The notes under the pieces: model-generated
Seen by the model: the letters and a program-made list of their open reading frames with translations, nothing else
Database searches by the model: none
Told to the model about the DNA's origin: nothing
Part shown: in pieces, positions 29,268-38,016 of the stretch
Layout: each line of letters opens with the position of its first letter
Numbering within the stretch: the first letter of the stretch is position 1
Source of the DNA: Syntrophotalea acetylenivorans
GTDB taxonomy: Bacteria; Desulfobacterota; Desulfuromonadia; Desulfuromonadales; Syntrophotaleaceae
Direction: 5' to 3'
NCBI RefSeq assembly: GCF_001887775.1
Contig: NZ_CP015519.1
Span: forward strand, 310,001 to 374,000
DNA length: 64,000 bases
Translations under genes and position numbers: made by a program

Positions 29268-30816
29268 CCCTTACCGGGAACAAGTCTGGTCGACTCTCCC
29301 ACGCCTTCTGGCGCTGTTCGATAATGATCCGACGAGCCCTACTTATGGGCAGGGAGATCGATATCGTTGGGCCTGGAAGTTGATCGACTTCGGCAACGGG
29401 ACCTACCAGGGGGCGGCCCATGGTCTGGCAAGACTTCTGGCGGCAGGCATGTTGCCACCGGAGTTTTCAGGGCAGGCCATTCTGCAGAGAATCGATGCCT
29501 TGTTTATTGGAGCTGGGCGTTTAAGACGGGCGGATGGCAGTATGGAGGAGGCCTTTCCCTTTGAGGCGTCTTATTGTGTCACTGCACTGGCCGCTTATGA
29601 TCTTCTCAGTGCCGTAGAGCTTCTGCAGGAGGGCTTCTGGGACAGGTCGAAGGTCCAAGGTGGACTTGAAGTTGTAAAGCCCATGATCGAGTTTTTATGC
29701 CAGTCGGATGAGGTACATGCGTTTATTTCGAATCATCTGGCAACGGCATCCGCTGCGTTATTCAAATGGACGCGCCTTACGGGAGAGGATGGCCGAAAGA
29801 AAGGGGAAGACCTCCTTCAGAGAATTCTGCTGGAACAATCGGAGGAAGGTTGGTACCGTGAGTATCAGGGTGCAGATCCGGGCTACCAGTCCTTGTGTAC
29901 CTATTATCTGGCCGACATCTATCGAATGGAGCCTACTTCCGAATTGCGAGATTCCCTGGAGCGCTCTCTGGAGTTTCTTTGGCACTTTGCCCATCCGGAC
30001 GGGTCTTTTGGTGGACTTTATGGAAGCCGGAATACCCGTTTTTATTATCCCGCCGGAATTGAGTACCTGTCAGGTTCCTTTCTCGAAGCGGCCTCACTGG
30101 CGAGTTTTATGCGGCAAAGTGTGCAAAAAAATAGTGTTGTGACATTGGCTGCCATGGATGAGTCTAACCTGGTGCCTATGTTCAACAGTTATTGTTGGGC
30201 TGCGACAACCTTATCTGACGATCGTCCCAGTATCGCTGTCCCCGCCCTAGAACGGGGGAAGTGGAGAAAGGTTTATGAAAAGGCCGGTCTCCTGGTTGAT
30301 AAGGGACCGGAGCATTACACGATCATCTCATGGCATAAAGGGGGGCTGTGCAGCCATTTTAGTACAACGGGCACTGTGGTTAACGCTGGAGCTATTGTAA
30401 GTGATGCGAAAAATCAACTGTTTAGTACGCAGGGGTATGATGGGTCCAATTCTCTGATTCTGGACGGTGATAATGTGATGGTCGAGTCACATTTTACACG
30501 GATGAACAGAGAGCATCCGACCCCGTTTCAATTTGCAGTACTGCGTTTTCTTTGCCTCACCGTTATGCGGCTGGGGTGGTTAAGGGACCTGATAAAAAAA
30601 ATGCTTGTGACTCGACTGATTACCGGGGTCCATAAGGCCGGCTTCGTCAACAGAAGAAAGATTGAATTGGGGCCCGATCTCCGGATAGACGATCATCCTG
30701 AGTTACCGGGGGGATGGCGCTTGAAGAAAAAACATCAACAGTTTTTTGCCATTCATATGGCAAGTCAGGGCTACTGGCAAATACAGGACGAGGGCTGCCA
30801 TGATCCCAAGGTTTAA
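29254..30816 (+). CDS. Uncharacterised alpha/alpha-barrel-like protein
   Basis: 520 residues from ATG 29254, which overlaps the methyltransferase by 14 bases; the frame is open to 29224. I do not recognise the family with certainty. The first ~310 residues look like an alpha/alpha toroid as in glycoside hydrolases, heparinase-type lyases or terpene cyclases. They repeat helical segments with small-residue turns (FGNGTYQGAAHGLARLL, HLATASAALFKW, YQSLCTYYLADIY, HPDGSFGGLYGSRNTRFYY). The last ~200 residues are beta-rich (HYTIISWHKGGLCSHFST). No signal peptide. A heparinase II/III-like or epimerase-like enzyme is possible. It overlaps the following aminotransferase by 17 bases. Confidence 0.65.
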   Translation: MKNANPYREQVWSTLPRLLALFDNDPTSPTYGQGDRYRWAWKLIDFGNGTYQGAAHGLARLLAAGMLPPEFSGQAILQRIDALFIGAGRLRRADGSMEEAFPFEASYCVTALAAYDLLSAVELLQEGFWDRSKVQGGLEVVKPMIEFLCQSDEVHAFISNHLATASAALFKWTRLTGEDGRKKGEDLLQRILLEQSEEGWYREYQGADPGYQSLCTYYLADIYRMEPTSELRDSLERSLEFLWHFAHPDGSFGGLYGSRNTRFYYPAGIEYLSGSFLEAASLASFMRQSVQKNSVVTLAAMDESNLVPMFNSYCWAATTLSDDRPSIAVPALERGKWRKVYEKAGLLVDKGPEHYTIISWHKGGLCSHFSTTGTVVNAGAIVSDAKNQLFSTQGYDGSNSLILDGDNVMVESHFTRMNREHPTPFQFAVLRFLCLTVMRLGWLRDLIKKMLVTRLITGVHKAGFVNRRKIELGPDLRIDDHPELPGGWRLKKKHQQFFAIHMASQGYWQIQDEGCHDPKV

Positions 30817-31998
30817 GCCCTGGCTTGACCATAGAGAGGCGTTGGCTCTTTTCAGGCGCAACAAAGGGGCTGTCCTCCGATTCGAAAAAAGCTTTGCCAA
30901 AACATTCGAGGCAGAAGAGGCGATTTCTTTTTCTTATGGCCGAAGTGCTTTATGGGCTTTTTTTAAGGCCGTAGGTATTGAAGGGGCCGAAGTCGTATTG
31001 CCCGCATACACTTGCTCCGTGGTTGCCCATGCCGTCAGCTTGAGTGGCAATTCACCTCGCTTTGTCGACATCAGGTTGTCGGATTACAACATGGACCTCG
31101 ACCTGTTGCCCGAGGCGATTAATAAAAAAACCAGGGCTATTGTTGCCACCCACCTTTTTGGATACCCCCTAGACATCGATCGCCTCGAGGAAATCGTTGC
31201 CGAGGCAGAATTGCGATACGGGCACAAGATCTGGTTGATTCAAGATTGTGCACATTCTTTTGGTGCCCGTTGGAAAGGTCGGCTCGTATGCAATTCTGGT
31301 GATGTCGCTATTTTTGGTCTAAATATCAGTAAAATGATCACGTCAATTTTTGGGGGGATGCTCACGGTCAATGACCCTGAATTAGCAAAGAGGATCCGCT
31401 CTTGGCGTGATGCCAATTTCATAAAAGCGCCATGGATAAAATCATGGTTACGTAAAATATATCTTTTGACGGTTTACGTTGCATTCTCCCGTCCCATATA
31501 TGCGGTTACGCATTGGTTACAAGAACAAACCCCTTTTTTAAACAAGCTTACCAAGTCATATCACCTTGATGACCAAATACATTTTCCACCAGATTATTTG
31601 GAGCTATTGACGGATGTTGAAGGTGAAGTTGGGCTTGTGCAGCTAAATATGTACCCCAAGATTGTTTCTTCAAGACGTAAGTGTGCCAAATGGTTTATTG
31701 ACAGTATTCAATGGCCAGAAGATTGGAAGCCCCCTTACTGGTTGAAGGAGCGACCTATTCCCATTTTGTTGTAAGAGTTCCTGATCGCCGCAAAGAAAAT
31801 GAATTTTTTGCAAAAAATGGCGTTCAATTGGGGGAACTGATCCAATACTCTGTGCCGGGATTGGCCAATTACGAAAAACTTGAAGATAAATTTGTTAAAT
31901 CGGAGCTCGCTAGCAAAACAACAATAAATATCCCTATTAGCCCAGATCTTAAAATTAAAGACTTAGAGAAAATAAAAAAAATTATAAATAAGAAATAA
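30800..31998 (+). pseudogene. DegT/DnrJ/EryC1-type aminotransferase, frameshifted at a C run
   Basis: About 400 residues when joined. Seen: FSYGRSALWAFFKA, LPAYTCSVVAHAV, THLFGYPLDIDRLE, IQDCAHSFGA and FGLNISKMITSIFGGML with the PLP Lys. The first frame ends at 31774. The run at 31730-31734 has five C; six would continue as KPPLLVEGATYSHFVVRVPD, the usual DegT C-terminus, open to 31998. ATG 30800, preceded by GAGGG, is chosen over the longer frame from 30746. It probably makes an amino sugar, or a related amino compound, for the surrounding module. Confidence 0.82.
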
Positions 31999-32005
31999 AT
32001 ATTTT

Positions 32006-32587
32006 ATGGGAACTGTTATTAAGCAAGTAACAAGAAGTCATATAAATGAACTTGTTAGGATACATCAAGAGTCTTTGCCAGATGATATTCTTCCATCACT
32101 TGGAAGTGGAACTTTGCTAAAATACTACGAATTTGTACTTTGTTCTTATGGACAATACATTTTAGGGGCCTTTCAGGAAGGTTGCTTGGTGGGGTTTTGT
32201 CAGCTTTCTGTAAACCAATTTTCAATTTTATCCATTTTTTTAAGAAACCCATCATTTATTCTCAGAATAACTATTCTGGCTCTAACAAGACCAAAAAAAT
32301 TTATTTCAGGGGTTTTGATGGTATGGCATAAGTCAAAACTTAACTCTCGTTGCCCTGAAATAGAATTTATTGCTGTTGATAAAAAATTTCAGGGGATTGG
32401 TATTGGCAGTAAGTTAATTGAATCTGTGACAAAGCATGAGGCGGTTATTGGTGCAACTTTAATGACTAAAACCTCAAATCCTCTTGCAAAAAATATTTAT
32501 GAAAAAAAATATAACGCTATTATATCTTATGAGTTTTTATTGTTTGGTAAAAAGTATTGGTATTTAACTTGGAAACCTAGTATTTGA
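32006..32587 (+). CDS. GNAT-family N-acetyltransferase
   Basis: 193 residues. The acetyl-CoA loop is GIGIGSKLI (~residue 133), preceded by IEFIAVDKKFQ and followed by ATLMTKTSNPLAKNIYEKK, the normal GNAT motif order. The coding sequence is clearly AT-rich compared with the genes before 31 kb, so it may be of foreign origin. It could acetylate the amine made by the DegT enzyme just upstream; inferred only. Confidence 0.78.
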   Translation: MGTVIKQVTRSHINELVRIHQESLPDDILPSLGSGTLLKYYEFVLCSYGQYILGAFQEGCLVGFCQLSVNQFSILSIFLRNPSFILRITILALTRPKKFISGVLMVWHKSKLNSRCPEIEFIAVDKKFQGIGIGSKLIESVTKHEAVIGATLMTKTSNPLAKNIYEKKYNAIISYEFLLFGKKYWYLTWKPSI

Positions 32588-32597
32588 AGTTTGTAAA

Positions 32598-33578
32598 ATG
32601 AATAAAGTAAATAAAAAAAATATCAACTATTACTCCGTGTTCAGACTTTTAATTATTATTTTAATTGCTTTTTTTGCCATCTTCGGAGTAGATTATGGTG
32701 CGCTAATTGACCATTTGACTGCTAGGCTGTTGGCGGCAATGGTTCTTAGCCAAGTTGTTGTTCTTTTGTCTCTTACGTTGCTCTCTTTTAGGCTTTCACT
32801 CTTCATAGACAAGAAAAATCCTCCTGTTATCGCTTCCTTTAAGGCAATAGTTCTTGCAATGGGGTTTAATCTTATAATTCCTGGCAGGATGTCCGAGTTT
32901 GTAAAACCTTTGTTTCTAAAGAGTAAAGTAGGTATTTCAATGGAAGGTGGACTAAGCTCTGTTTTCCTGGAACGTGTAACAGACATGTTTATTATTTCTT
33001 TGCTTTCAAGTGTTGTTTTAAGCGGTTCATTTGTTGACTTTGATGGCAGAATAATGATTTGTGCTGCCTCCGTTTGTTTCCTTTTGCTTCACTTCCTGCC
33101 AAAAGGTATGCCATGGGTTGAAAAAGGTGTTGCCTTTATCCCTTTTAAGAGATTGTCTAGTTTGATATTGAATATTCTTGAACATCTTTCTCAAGCCATC
33201 ATTGATAAACGGTTATATGGTGGGTTTGCCTGTGGATGCCTTGCCTGGTGTTTTACGGTAAGTAGTTTTTTTGTGTTCTTTTTTGTGGCGGAGAATGGGC
33301 AATTCTCTATTGATAAGTGTCTGATATTGTTTGTTATCTCAACGATTGCCTATGCTGTTCCGGCCTTGCCGGGTGGTGTCGGAACCTATGAGGCGAGTAT
33401 CGTCTTTGTGTTACAGCATTATGGATATAGCATGGAGCACTCCCTTGTGCTGGCTGCCGCTCTACATCTAAGCCAAATGCTAATGGTTGGGCTTTTGGCT
33501 GGTGTGGTTGTTGTGAGGGAAGATTTGACCTTGGGGGATTTTTTTGGAAGGGCCAAAGCTGTCCCCTCTCGTGGGTGA
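32598..33578 (+). CDS. YbhN/AglD-like integral membrane protein (flippase-like domain)
   Basis: 326 residues with about eight membrane segments. LIIPGRMSEFVKPLFLKSK, GGLSSVFLERVTDM, and ALPALPGGVGTYEASIVFVL near the C-terminus mark the lysylphosphatidylglycerol-synthase transmembrane family (PF03706), here without the synthase domain. Members are proposed to flip lipids or lipid-linked sugars. Starts 10 bases after the GNAT gene and shares its AT-rich codon use. Confidence 0.83.
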   Translation: MNKVNKKNINYYSVFRLLIIILIAFFAIFGVDYGALIDHLTARLLAAMVLSQVVVLLSLTLLSFRLSLFIDKKNPPVIASFKAIVLAMGFNLIIPGRMSEFVKPLFLKSKVGISMEGGLSSVFLERVTDMFIISLLSSVVLSGSFVDFDGRIMICAASVCFLLLHFLPKGMPWVEKGVAFIPFKRLSSLILNILEHLSQAIIDKRLYGGFACGCLAWCFTVSSFFVFFFVAENGQFSIDKCLILFVISTIAYAVPALPGGVGTYEASIVFVLQHYGYSMEHSLVLAAALHLSQMLMVGLLAGVVVVREDLTLGDFFGRAKAVPSRG

Positions 33579-33637
33579 TTCTGCCGCTCCCCTCAAAATT
33601 TTTTACCCAAAACATGTAACTGGTTAATGGGAAAGGT

Positions 33638-35191
33638 ATGAAAAAACTGGATCTTCTTCTTATTTTCCCGCAGCTTGGGGCTTTTGACGAGTTGGTGAAA
33701 GATATCCCACTGAGTTTGATATATGCTGCTGCTGATGCCGTAAAGGATGGATTTTCTGTCGAAATACTCGATTTGCGGCTCTATGGCGACGGATGGCAAG
33801 AACAGATCGATCAACGAATGAAGGATGGTTGTTTTCTCGTTGGCTTATCCGTGATGACCGGCAATCCCATCAGGACAAGCTTGGAGGTGTCCAAATACAT
33901 CAAAAGCAAGTACTCCTCGGAGATCGTTTGGGGCGGCGCTCATCCCACCATTCTGCCGGAACAAACCCTGGAAAATGAGTACATTGACTATGTAATTCGG
34001 GACTGGGGTTCTAAAGCACTATGTCAATTGGTGGGGTATGTAAAGCAAAGGGACCTTCCCCTCGATTCCATTGTCGGGCTTGGGTATAAAACCGGGGGCC
34101 AAGTACATCTGAATGAAACGTGCTCCGAGTTCGAAATCCTTGATTTCCGCGATATCCCATATCACCTGGTCGATGTCGCCTCCCCAGCCTACAACAGGCT
34201 AAGCAACGGTGAAATGATCTTTCCTGTTTTTACGGCTGTTGGATGCCCTTATAAGTGCACGTTTTGTATGTCGCCCGCCGTCTATAAAAAGATAAAGGGT
34301 GGCAAATGGATACCTTTTGAAATGGAAGAGGTGTTCCAGCATATGGATTACCTGCTGGATAGCTACCCAATTTCACGGTTCCAGATTTATGACGATGATA
34401 GTTTTGTTGATATTGAGCGGATGCGCTCTTTCTTTCGAGAGTATATTTCTCGTGGATACCCAGACCGTGTAAAACTCGATTTTCGGGGAGTTCGGATTGA
34501 CGAATTAGACAGGACGGACGACGAGTTTCTGTCGCTGATGGTGGAAAGCCGCGTCGAAATTATGGCCATTGGTGTTGAGTCGGGATCAGATCGCATGCTG
34601 GAAAGCATGAAAAAGGGGATTACTGCTGAGCAAATTCGGCGGGTCAATCGAAAATTGGCGCGTTTCCCGTCGCTGAAGCCCCATTACAACTTTTTTTGCG
34701 GTATCCCCGGTGAAACTATGGCAACGCTAATCGAAACCAAGAATCTTTTATTGCAACTGGTCCAGGATCATCCAGGCTGTTATTTGGGGGTCGGGGCGGA
34801 CTGGAAACCGTTGCCCGGCTCTGTTATGACCGATCAGGCAGTAGCTGATTACGGTTTGAAATTGCCCGAAAAGTTGGAAGAATGGGCTGATATCGACTCT
34901 TTTGATGCCGAGAAAATCGTCCATCCTTGGTACTCCCGTGAAATGGACAATATGATTCGATTGCTGCAAATTGCTGGACAAGCTCTGGATTGCAAACTTT
35001 ACGATTTTAAGAAAGAACTCGGCATTTTTTGGGGAAACTTATTGATCAGCTTGGCGTCTTTGTACAGGCCGATCTTGATGTTCCGCCTCACTAGAAATTT
35101 TGTCAGTTTTCCTGTTGAGTACACCCTAAAGAATTGGATGTTTACCCTCCTGGTTAAAACCAAGTCCCTTTTTGGGGGAAAGAGCTGTTGA
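33638..35191 (+). CDS. B12-binding radical SAM protein
   Basis: 517 residues. An N-terminal cobalamin-binding-like Rossmann domain has LLLIFPQLGAFDE, VEILDLRLYG, VGLSVMTGNP and VWGGAHPTILPEQTLE. It is followed by the [4Fe-4S] motif CPYKCTFC (~residue 204; Cys-x3-Cys-x2-Cys), YDDDSFVDIERM, VESGSDRML and FFCGIPGE. The DXHXXG cobalamin His motif is not seen, so cobalamin may bind base-off or not at all. Family members methylate unactivated carbons or rearrange lipids and sugars. The next gene starts directly after its stop. Confidence 0.85.
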   Translation: MKKLDLLLIFPQLGAFDELVKDIPLSLIYAAADAVKDGFSVEILDLRLYGDGWQEQIDQRMKDGCFLVGLSVMTGNPIRTSLEVSKYIKSKYSSEIVWGGAHPTILPEQTLENEYIDYVIRDWGSKALCQLVGYVKQRDLPLDSIVGLGYKTGGQVHLNETCSEFEILDFRDIPYHLVDVASPAYNRLSNGEMIFPVFTAVGCPYKCTFCMSPAVYKKIKGGKWIPFEMEEVFQHMDYLLDSYPISRFQIYDDDSFVDIERMRSFFREYISRGYPDRVKLDFRGVRIDELDRTDDEFLSLMVESRVEIMAIGVESGSDRMLESMKKGITAEQIRRVNRKLARFPSLKPHYNFFCGIPGETMATLIETKNLLLQLVQDHPGCYLGVGADWKPLPGSVMTDQAVADYGLKLPEKLEEWADIDSFDAEKIVHPWYSREMDNMIRLLQIAGQALDCKLYDFKKELGIFWGNLLISLASLYRPILMFRLTRNFVSFPVEYTLKNWMFTLLVKTKSLFGGKSC

Positions 35192-36700
35192 GTGCTTTTT
35201 ATGAAATTTTTATCTCACCTGAACGTTAAGGGCATCCTTTTTACCGTCATTCTTGTAGCGGTTGCATTGCGATGCTTGATGCCGGCTTATTTGGTGATAC
35301 ACCAAAAACCGTATCGTAAATATATGATAAGTTCCAGTGCGACCTGGGATATGTTGGCGATGTCTGTTGCGGTCGCAAAAGGGGAAGGGTTTCATTTGGA
35401 ATACCTACCGTATGTGCAGAAGGAACTAAAGCTTTATAGCCCCCCATTAAATAAACTGCAGCGGCAGCCGAATGACAGGCCTTTCTATTTTGATAAAGGG
35501 GGGGTGGGCCAGGTTATTGTCAGTAGTGCAGTTTTTTTTGCTCTTAATCAGGTCAATGTGCCCGCCGTTCAATTCGTCCAGGGCGTCATTGATTCCCTAG
35601 GGTGCTTGCTGATCTTTTTAATACTAAGGATATTTTCCAGTCGAGTTGTTTCTCTGTTAGGTGCTGCTCTGTACGCGGTATGGCCGGCTTCTATTTTTTA
35701 TAGTTATCACTTGATGTCTGAAGCCTATGTTCCCGTTACCCTTCTTGCTGCTGGGTTGTTTTTTATCAAGGCTGTCCAGAACTGGCGCTGGCAGGATATC
35801 CTGTTTGGTGGTGTTTTTGTTGGGTTGTCTTTTTCGTTTCGGTTGGACAATATTCTGGTTCTTCCCTTTTATATGGCTTTTATGCTTCTGGTCGGTCCTG
35901 AAAGATGGAAAGTGCGAATTTGTAATGCGGGATTGGTTTTTCTGGGTTGTGTTCTCGGTTTATTACCTTTTAGCCAAATGATTCCACAGGATGCGAACAA
36001 ACCTTCAAATGTTGGAGTGGCATTATACAATTCCCTGGCCGAATATCCTGCAAACTACAAAGGGCTTCGTTTTTTTCATGACAAAAGCGCTACTGAACAT
36101 GGGATCCAAAAAGCTCAGGAGTATATGGGAAATGATGCCGTCTTCGATTCATTGTATGCATTGAGCCAAAATCCGATGGTTCCAGGGTTCTTCCGGCCGA
36201 TGAAAGATAGCCATTTGGTAACCCTGGCTTATATTCGTGAAGTGATTTGGGGGAAGCCGGTACTTTTTATCAGTCGGGTAATCAGTCGTACTATAGCGTA
36301 TTTTCCGGCCAATCCATTTGTTGGATGTATTGCTTATTTCTGGGAGAGCCCCCGCGGGACATCCACCATGCGGAATTACCGGTTTAGTGAAACCTTTCAA
36401 CTGTTTAAATACTTCGATTTCATATTGTTTTTTAGTTTTTGTGGAGGCGTTTGGTGTTCGAGAAAGAAGACGGCTCTGTTAAGTCTTTTCTGTATATATC
36501 TGGGGGTATTGTTAAGTCATGTATTGCTAGGGGGAGGAGAGGTCCTTTTTCGTAATGACCAGGAATATATTTATCTTGATCCCCGATATATGCTCGGAAT
36601 GGTAACGCTTTGGCCTATATTTATTGCAACTTTTTTGGGGAAGATCCTTGAAGTTTTAAGAGTGAATAAACCTGCATTATCAGAGTACGAGGCTCAATGA
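35192..36700 (+). CDS. GT-C type membrane glycosyltransferase
   Basis: 502 residues with 9-11 hydrophobic segments. The first large loop has SSATWDMLAMSVAVAKGEGF, where the acidic residue takes the place of the GT39 catalytic Asp, and the next segments carry YHLMSEAYVPVTLLAAG. It ends with a short cytoplasmic tail. GTG 35192 is seven bases after AAAGAG and immediately follows the radical SAM stop; ATG at 35201 is the alternative. It contains an in-frame G7 run at 35498-35504. The IS3 element begins 24 bases beyond its stop. Confidence 0.72.
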   Translation: MLFMKFLSHLNVKGILFTVILVAVALRCLMPAYLVIHQKPYRKYMISSSATWDMLAMSVAVAKGEGFHLEYLPYVQKELKLYSPPLNKLQRQPNDRPFYFDKGGVGQVIVSSAVFFALNQVNVPAVQFVQGVIDSLGCLLIFLILRIFSSRVVSLLGAALYAVWPASIFYSYHLMSEAYVPVTLLAAGLFFIKAVQNWRWQDILFGGVFVGLSFSFRLDNILVLPFYMAFMLLVGPERWKVRICNAGLVFLGCVLGLLPFSQMIPQDANKPSNVGVALYNSLAEYPANYKGLRFFHDKSATEHGIQKAQEYMGNDAVFDSLYALSQNPMVPGFFRPMKDSHLVTLAYIREVIWGKPVLFISRVISRTIAYFPANPFVGCIAYFWESPRGTSTMRNYRFSETFQLFKYFDFILFFSFCGGVWCSRKKTALLSLFCIYLGVLLSHVLLGGGEVLFRNDQEYIYLDPRYMLGMVTLWPIFIATFLGKILEVLRVNKPALSEYEAQ

Positions 36701-36783
36701 GCGGGCTTGCGGGAAAGAGGATGTGAATCGCCCCTAGTTTTGTAGACACTCCTGGGTTATAAAAAATGACTCAGGAGGAACCC

Positions 36784-37059
36784 ATGAGCAGCAAGCGTTA
36801 CACTGAAGAGTTCAAGATCGAAGCCGTCAAGCAAATCACCGAGCGCGGCTACTCCGTTTACGATGTCGCTCAGCGTCTGGGAGTGACCACCCACAGCCTA
36901 TATGCCTGGCGCAAGAAATACGCTTCAGGTCCCCAGCACGACCCGAGTCTCGACCAGGATGCCGAGATCAAGCGGCTTCGTGCCGAACTGAAACGGGTTA
37001 CCGAAGAGCGAGATATTTTAAAAAAGGCCACCGCATACTTCGCCAAAGAGTCCCGGTGA
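36784..37059 (+). CDS. IS3-family transposase OrfA
   Basis: 91 residues. A helix-turn-helix DNA-binding segment (KRYTEEFKIEAVKQITERGY and VAQRLGVTTHSLYAWRKKY) is followed by a Leu/Glu-rich coiled coil. ATG 36784 follows AGGAGG at 36775-36780; the frame is open to 36766. Near its end AAAAAAG (37020-37026) allows -1 slippage to make the OrfAB transposase. Confidence 0.93.
   Translation: MSSKRYTEEFKIEAVKQITERGYSVYDVAQRLGVTTHSLYAWRKKYASGPQHDPSLDQDAEIKRLRAELKRVTEERDILKKATAYFAKESR
37020..37026 (+). promoter_or_regulatory. Programmed -1 frameshift heptamer AAAAAAG
   Basis: The A6G slippery sequence lies in the overlap of orfA and orfB. The -1 frame is open from here through the orfB reading frame, as expected for IS3 transposase production. 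Confidence 0.75.
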
Positions 37060-37928
37060 GGTATGCCTTTATCCGGGCACACCTAGGGCAGTTCGCTATT
37101 CGCAACCTGTGCCGGATGATGCAGGTTCACCGCAGCGGCTACTACGCCTGGATCAAGCAACCCAAGTCGGGCCGGCAGAAGGACGACGAGAGGTTGTCGG
37201 GACTCATCAAACAACTCTGGCTGGAGAGTGGCTGTGTCTATGGTTATCGCAAGGCCTATAAAGATCTGCGTGAAATCGGCGAGACCTGTGGTCCGAACCG
37301 GGTGGCCCGCCTGATGAAACAGGCCGGGTTGAAAGCCCAGGTAGGCTACAACAAGCCCCGGCATAAAGGCGGTAAGGTTTCTGTCTTGGCCGACAACCAT
37401 CTCAATCAGGACTTCGATGTCCAACAACCCAATCAGGCCTGGGTCACCGACATCACCTATATTCGCACCTATGAAGGGTGGTTGTTCCTGGCCGTCGTCA
37501 TAGACCTGTTTTCCCGTCAGGTCGTGGGCTGGTCAATGCAACCCAAGATGCAGGTCGATCTCGTACTCAACGCGTTGCTCATGGCGGTGTGGCGGCGCAA
37601 ACCAAAGAACCCGGTGTTGGTCCACTCCGACCAAGGAACCCAGTACACGAGTAGCGACTGGCAGAATTTCCTAAAGACGCAAAATCTGCTGTGCAGCATG
37701 AGCCGCCGTGGTAATTGCTACGACAACGCTGTCGCAGAGAGCTTCTTCCAACTCTTAAAACGAGAGCGAATCAGACGCAAGACCTACAAGGACCGAGAAG
37801 AGGCCCGGCGCGATATCTTCAACTACATCGAAATGTTCTACAACCCGGTTCGCCGTCACGGTTACAATGACAACCTGTCGCCAATGGAGTTCGAAAGGCG
37901 CCATTTCAGCAAAACCCAGAGTGTCTAG
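37056..37928 (+). CDS. IS3-family transposase OrfB (integrase core)
   Basis: 290 residues in the -1 frame of orfA. The DDE catalytic core is complete: WVTDITYI (Asp), VHSDQGTQYTS (Asp) and NAVAESFFQLLKRE (Glu). An N-terminal HTH_21-like segment has RSGYYAWIKQ and YGYRKAYKDL. The GTG at 37056 may not be used alone. Its stop TAG lies inside the right terminal inverted repeat. Confidence 0.93.
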   Translation: MRYAFIRAHLGQFAIRNLCRMMQVHRSGYYAWIKQPKSGRQKDDERLSGLIKQLWLESGCVYGYRKAYKDLREIGETCGPNRVARLMKQAGLKAQVGYNKPRHKGGKVSVLADNHLNQDFDVQQPNQAWVTDITYIRTYEGWLFLAVVIDLFSRQVVGWSMQPKMQVDLVLNALLMAVWRRKPKNPVLVHSDQGTQYTSSDWQNFLKTQNLLCSMSRRGNCYDNAVAESFFQLLKRERIRRKTYKDREEARRDIFNYIEMFYNPVRRHGYNDNLSPMEFERRHFSKTQSV

Positions 37929-38016
37929 TATTCTGGTGGCGATTCAAACTTTAGCCTAACGTCGCTTAGCGCGGCAGTGTTTAAAATCTTTAAGGGCGGT
38001 TTTTTATGGAGTTTTT

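Larger units (their letters stand above)
36724..37946 (+). mobile_element. IS3-family insertion sequence, apparently intact
   Basis: About 1.22 kb. Terminal inverted repeats start TGAATCGCC at 36724 and end GGCGATTCA at 37946. Matching continues inside as TAGACACTCCTGGGTT (36743) against the complement of AACCCAGAGTGTCTA (37913-37927). The ends TG...CA are usual for IS3. It holds orfA and orfB in the -1 relation. The flanking bases (GATG left, AACT right) show no target duplication, so the insertion may be old or rearranged. It separates the GT-C gene from the AT-rich O-antigen genes. Confidence 0.88.

Noticed and set aside
37020-37059. IS3 orfA/orfB overlap as a fifth damaging frameshift
   Set aside because: The A6G heptamer and -1 relation are the normal programmed arrangement of this IS family.
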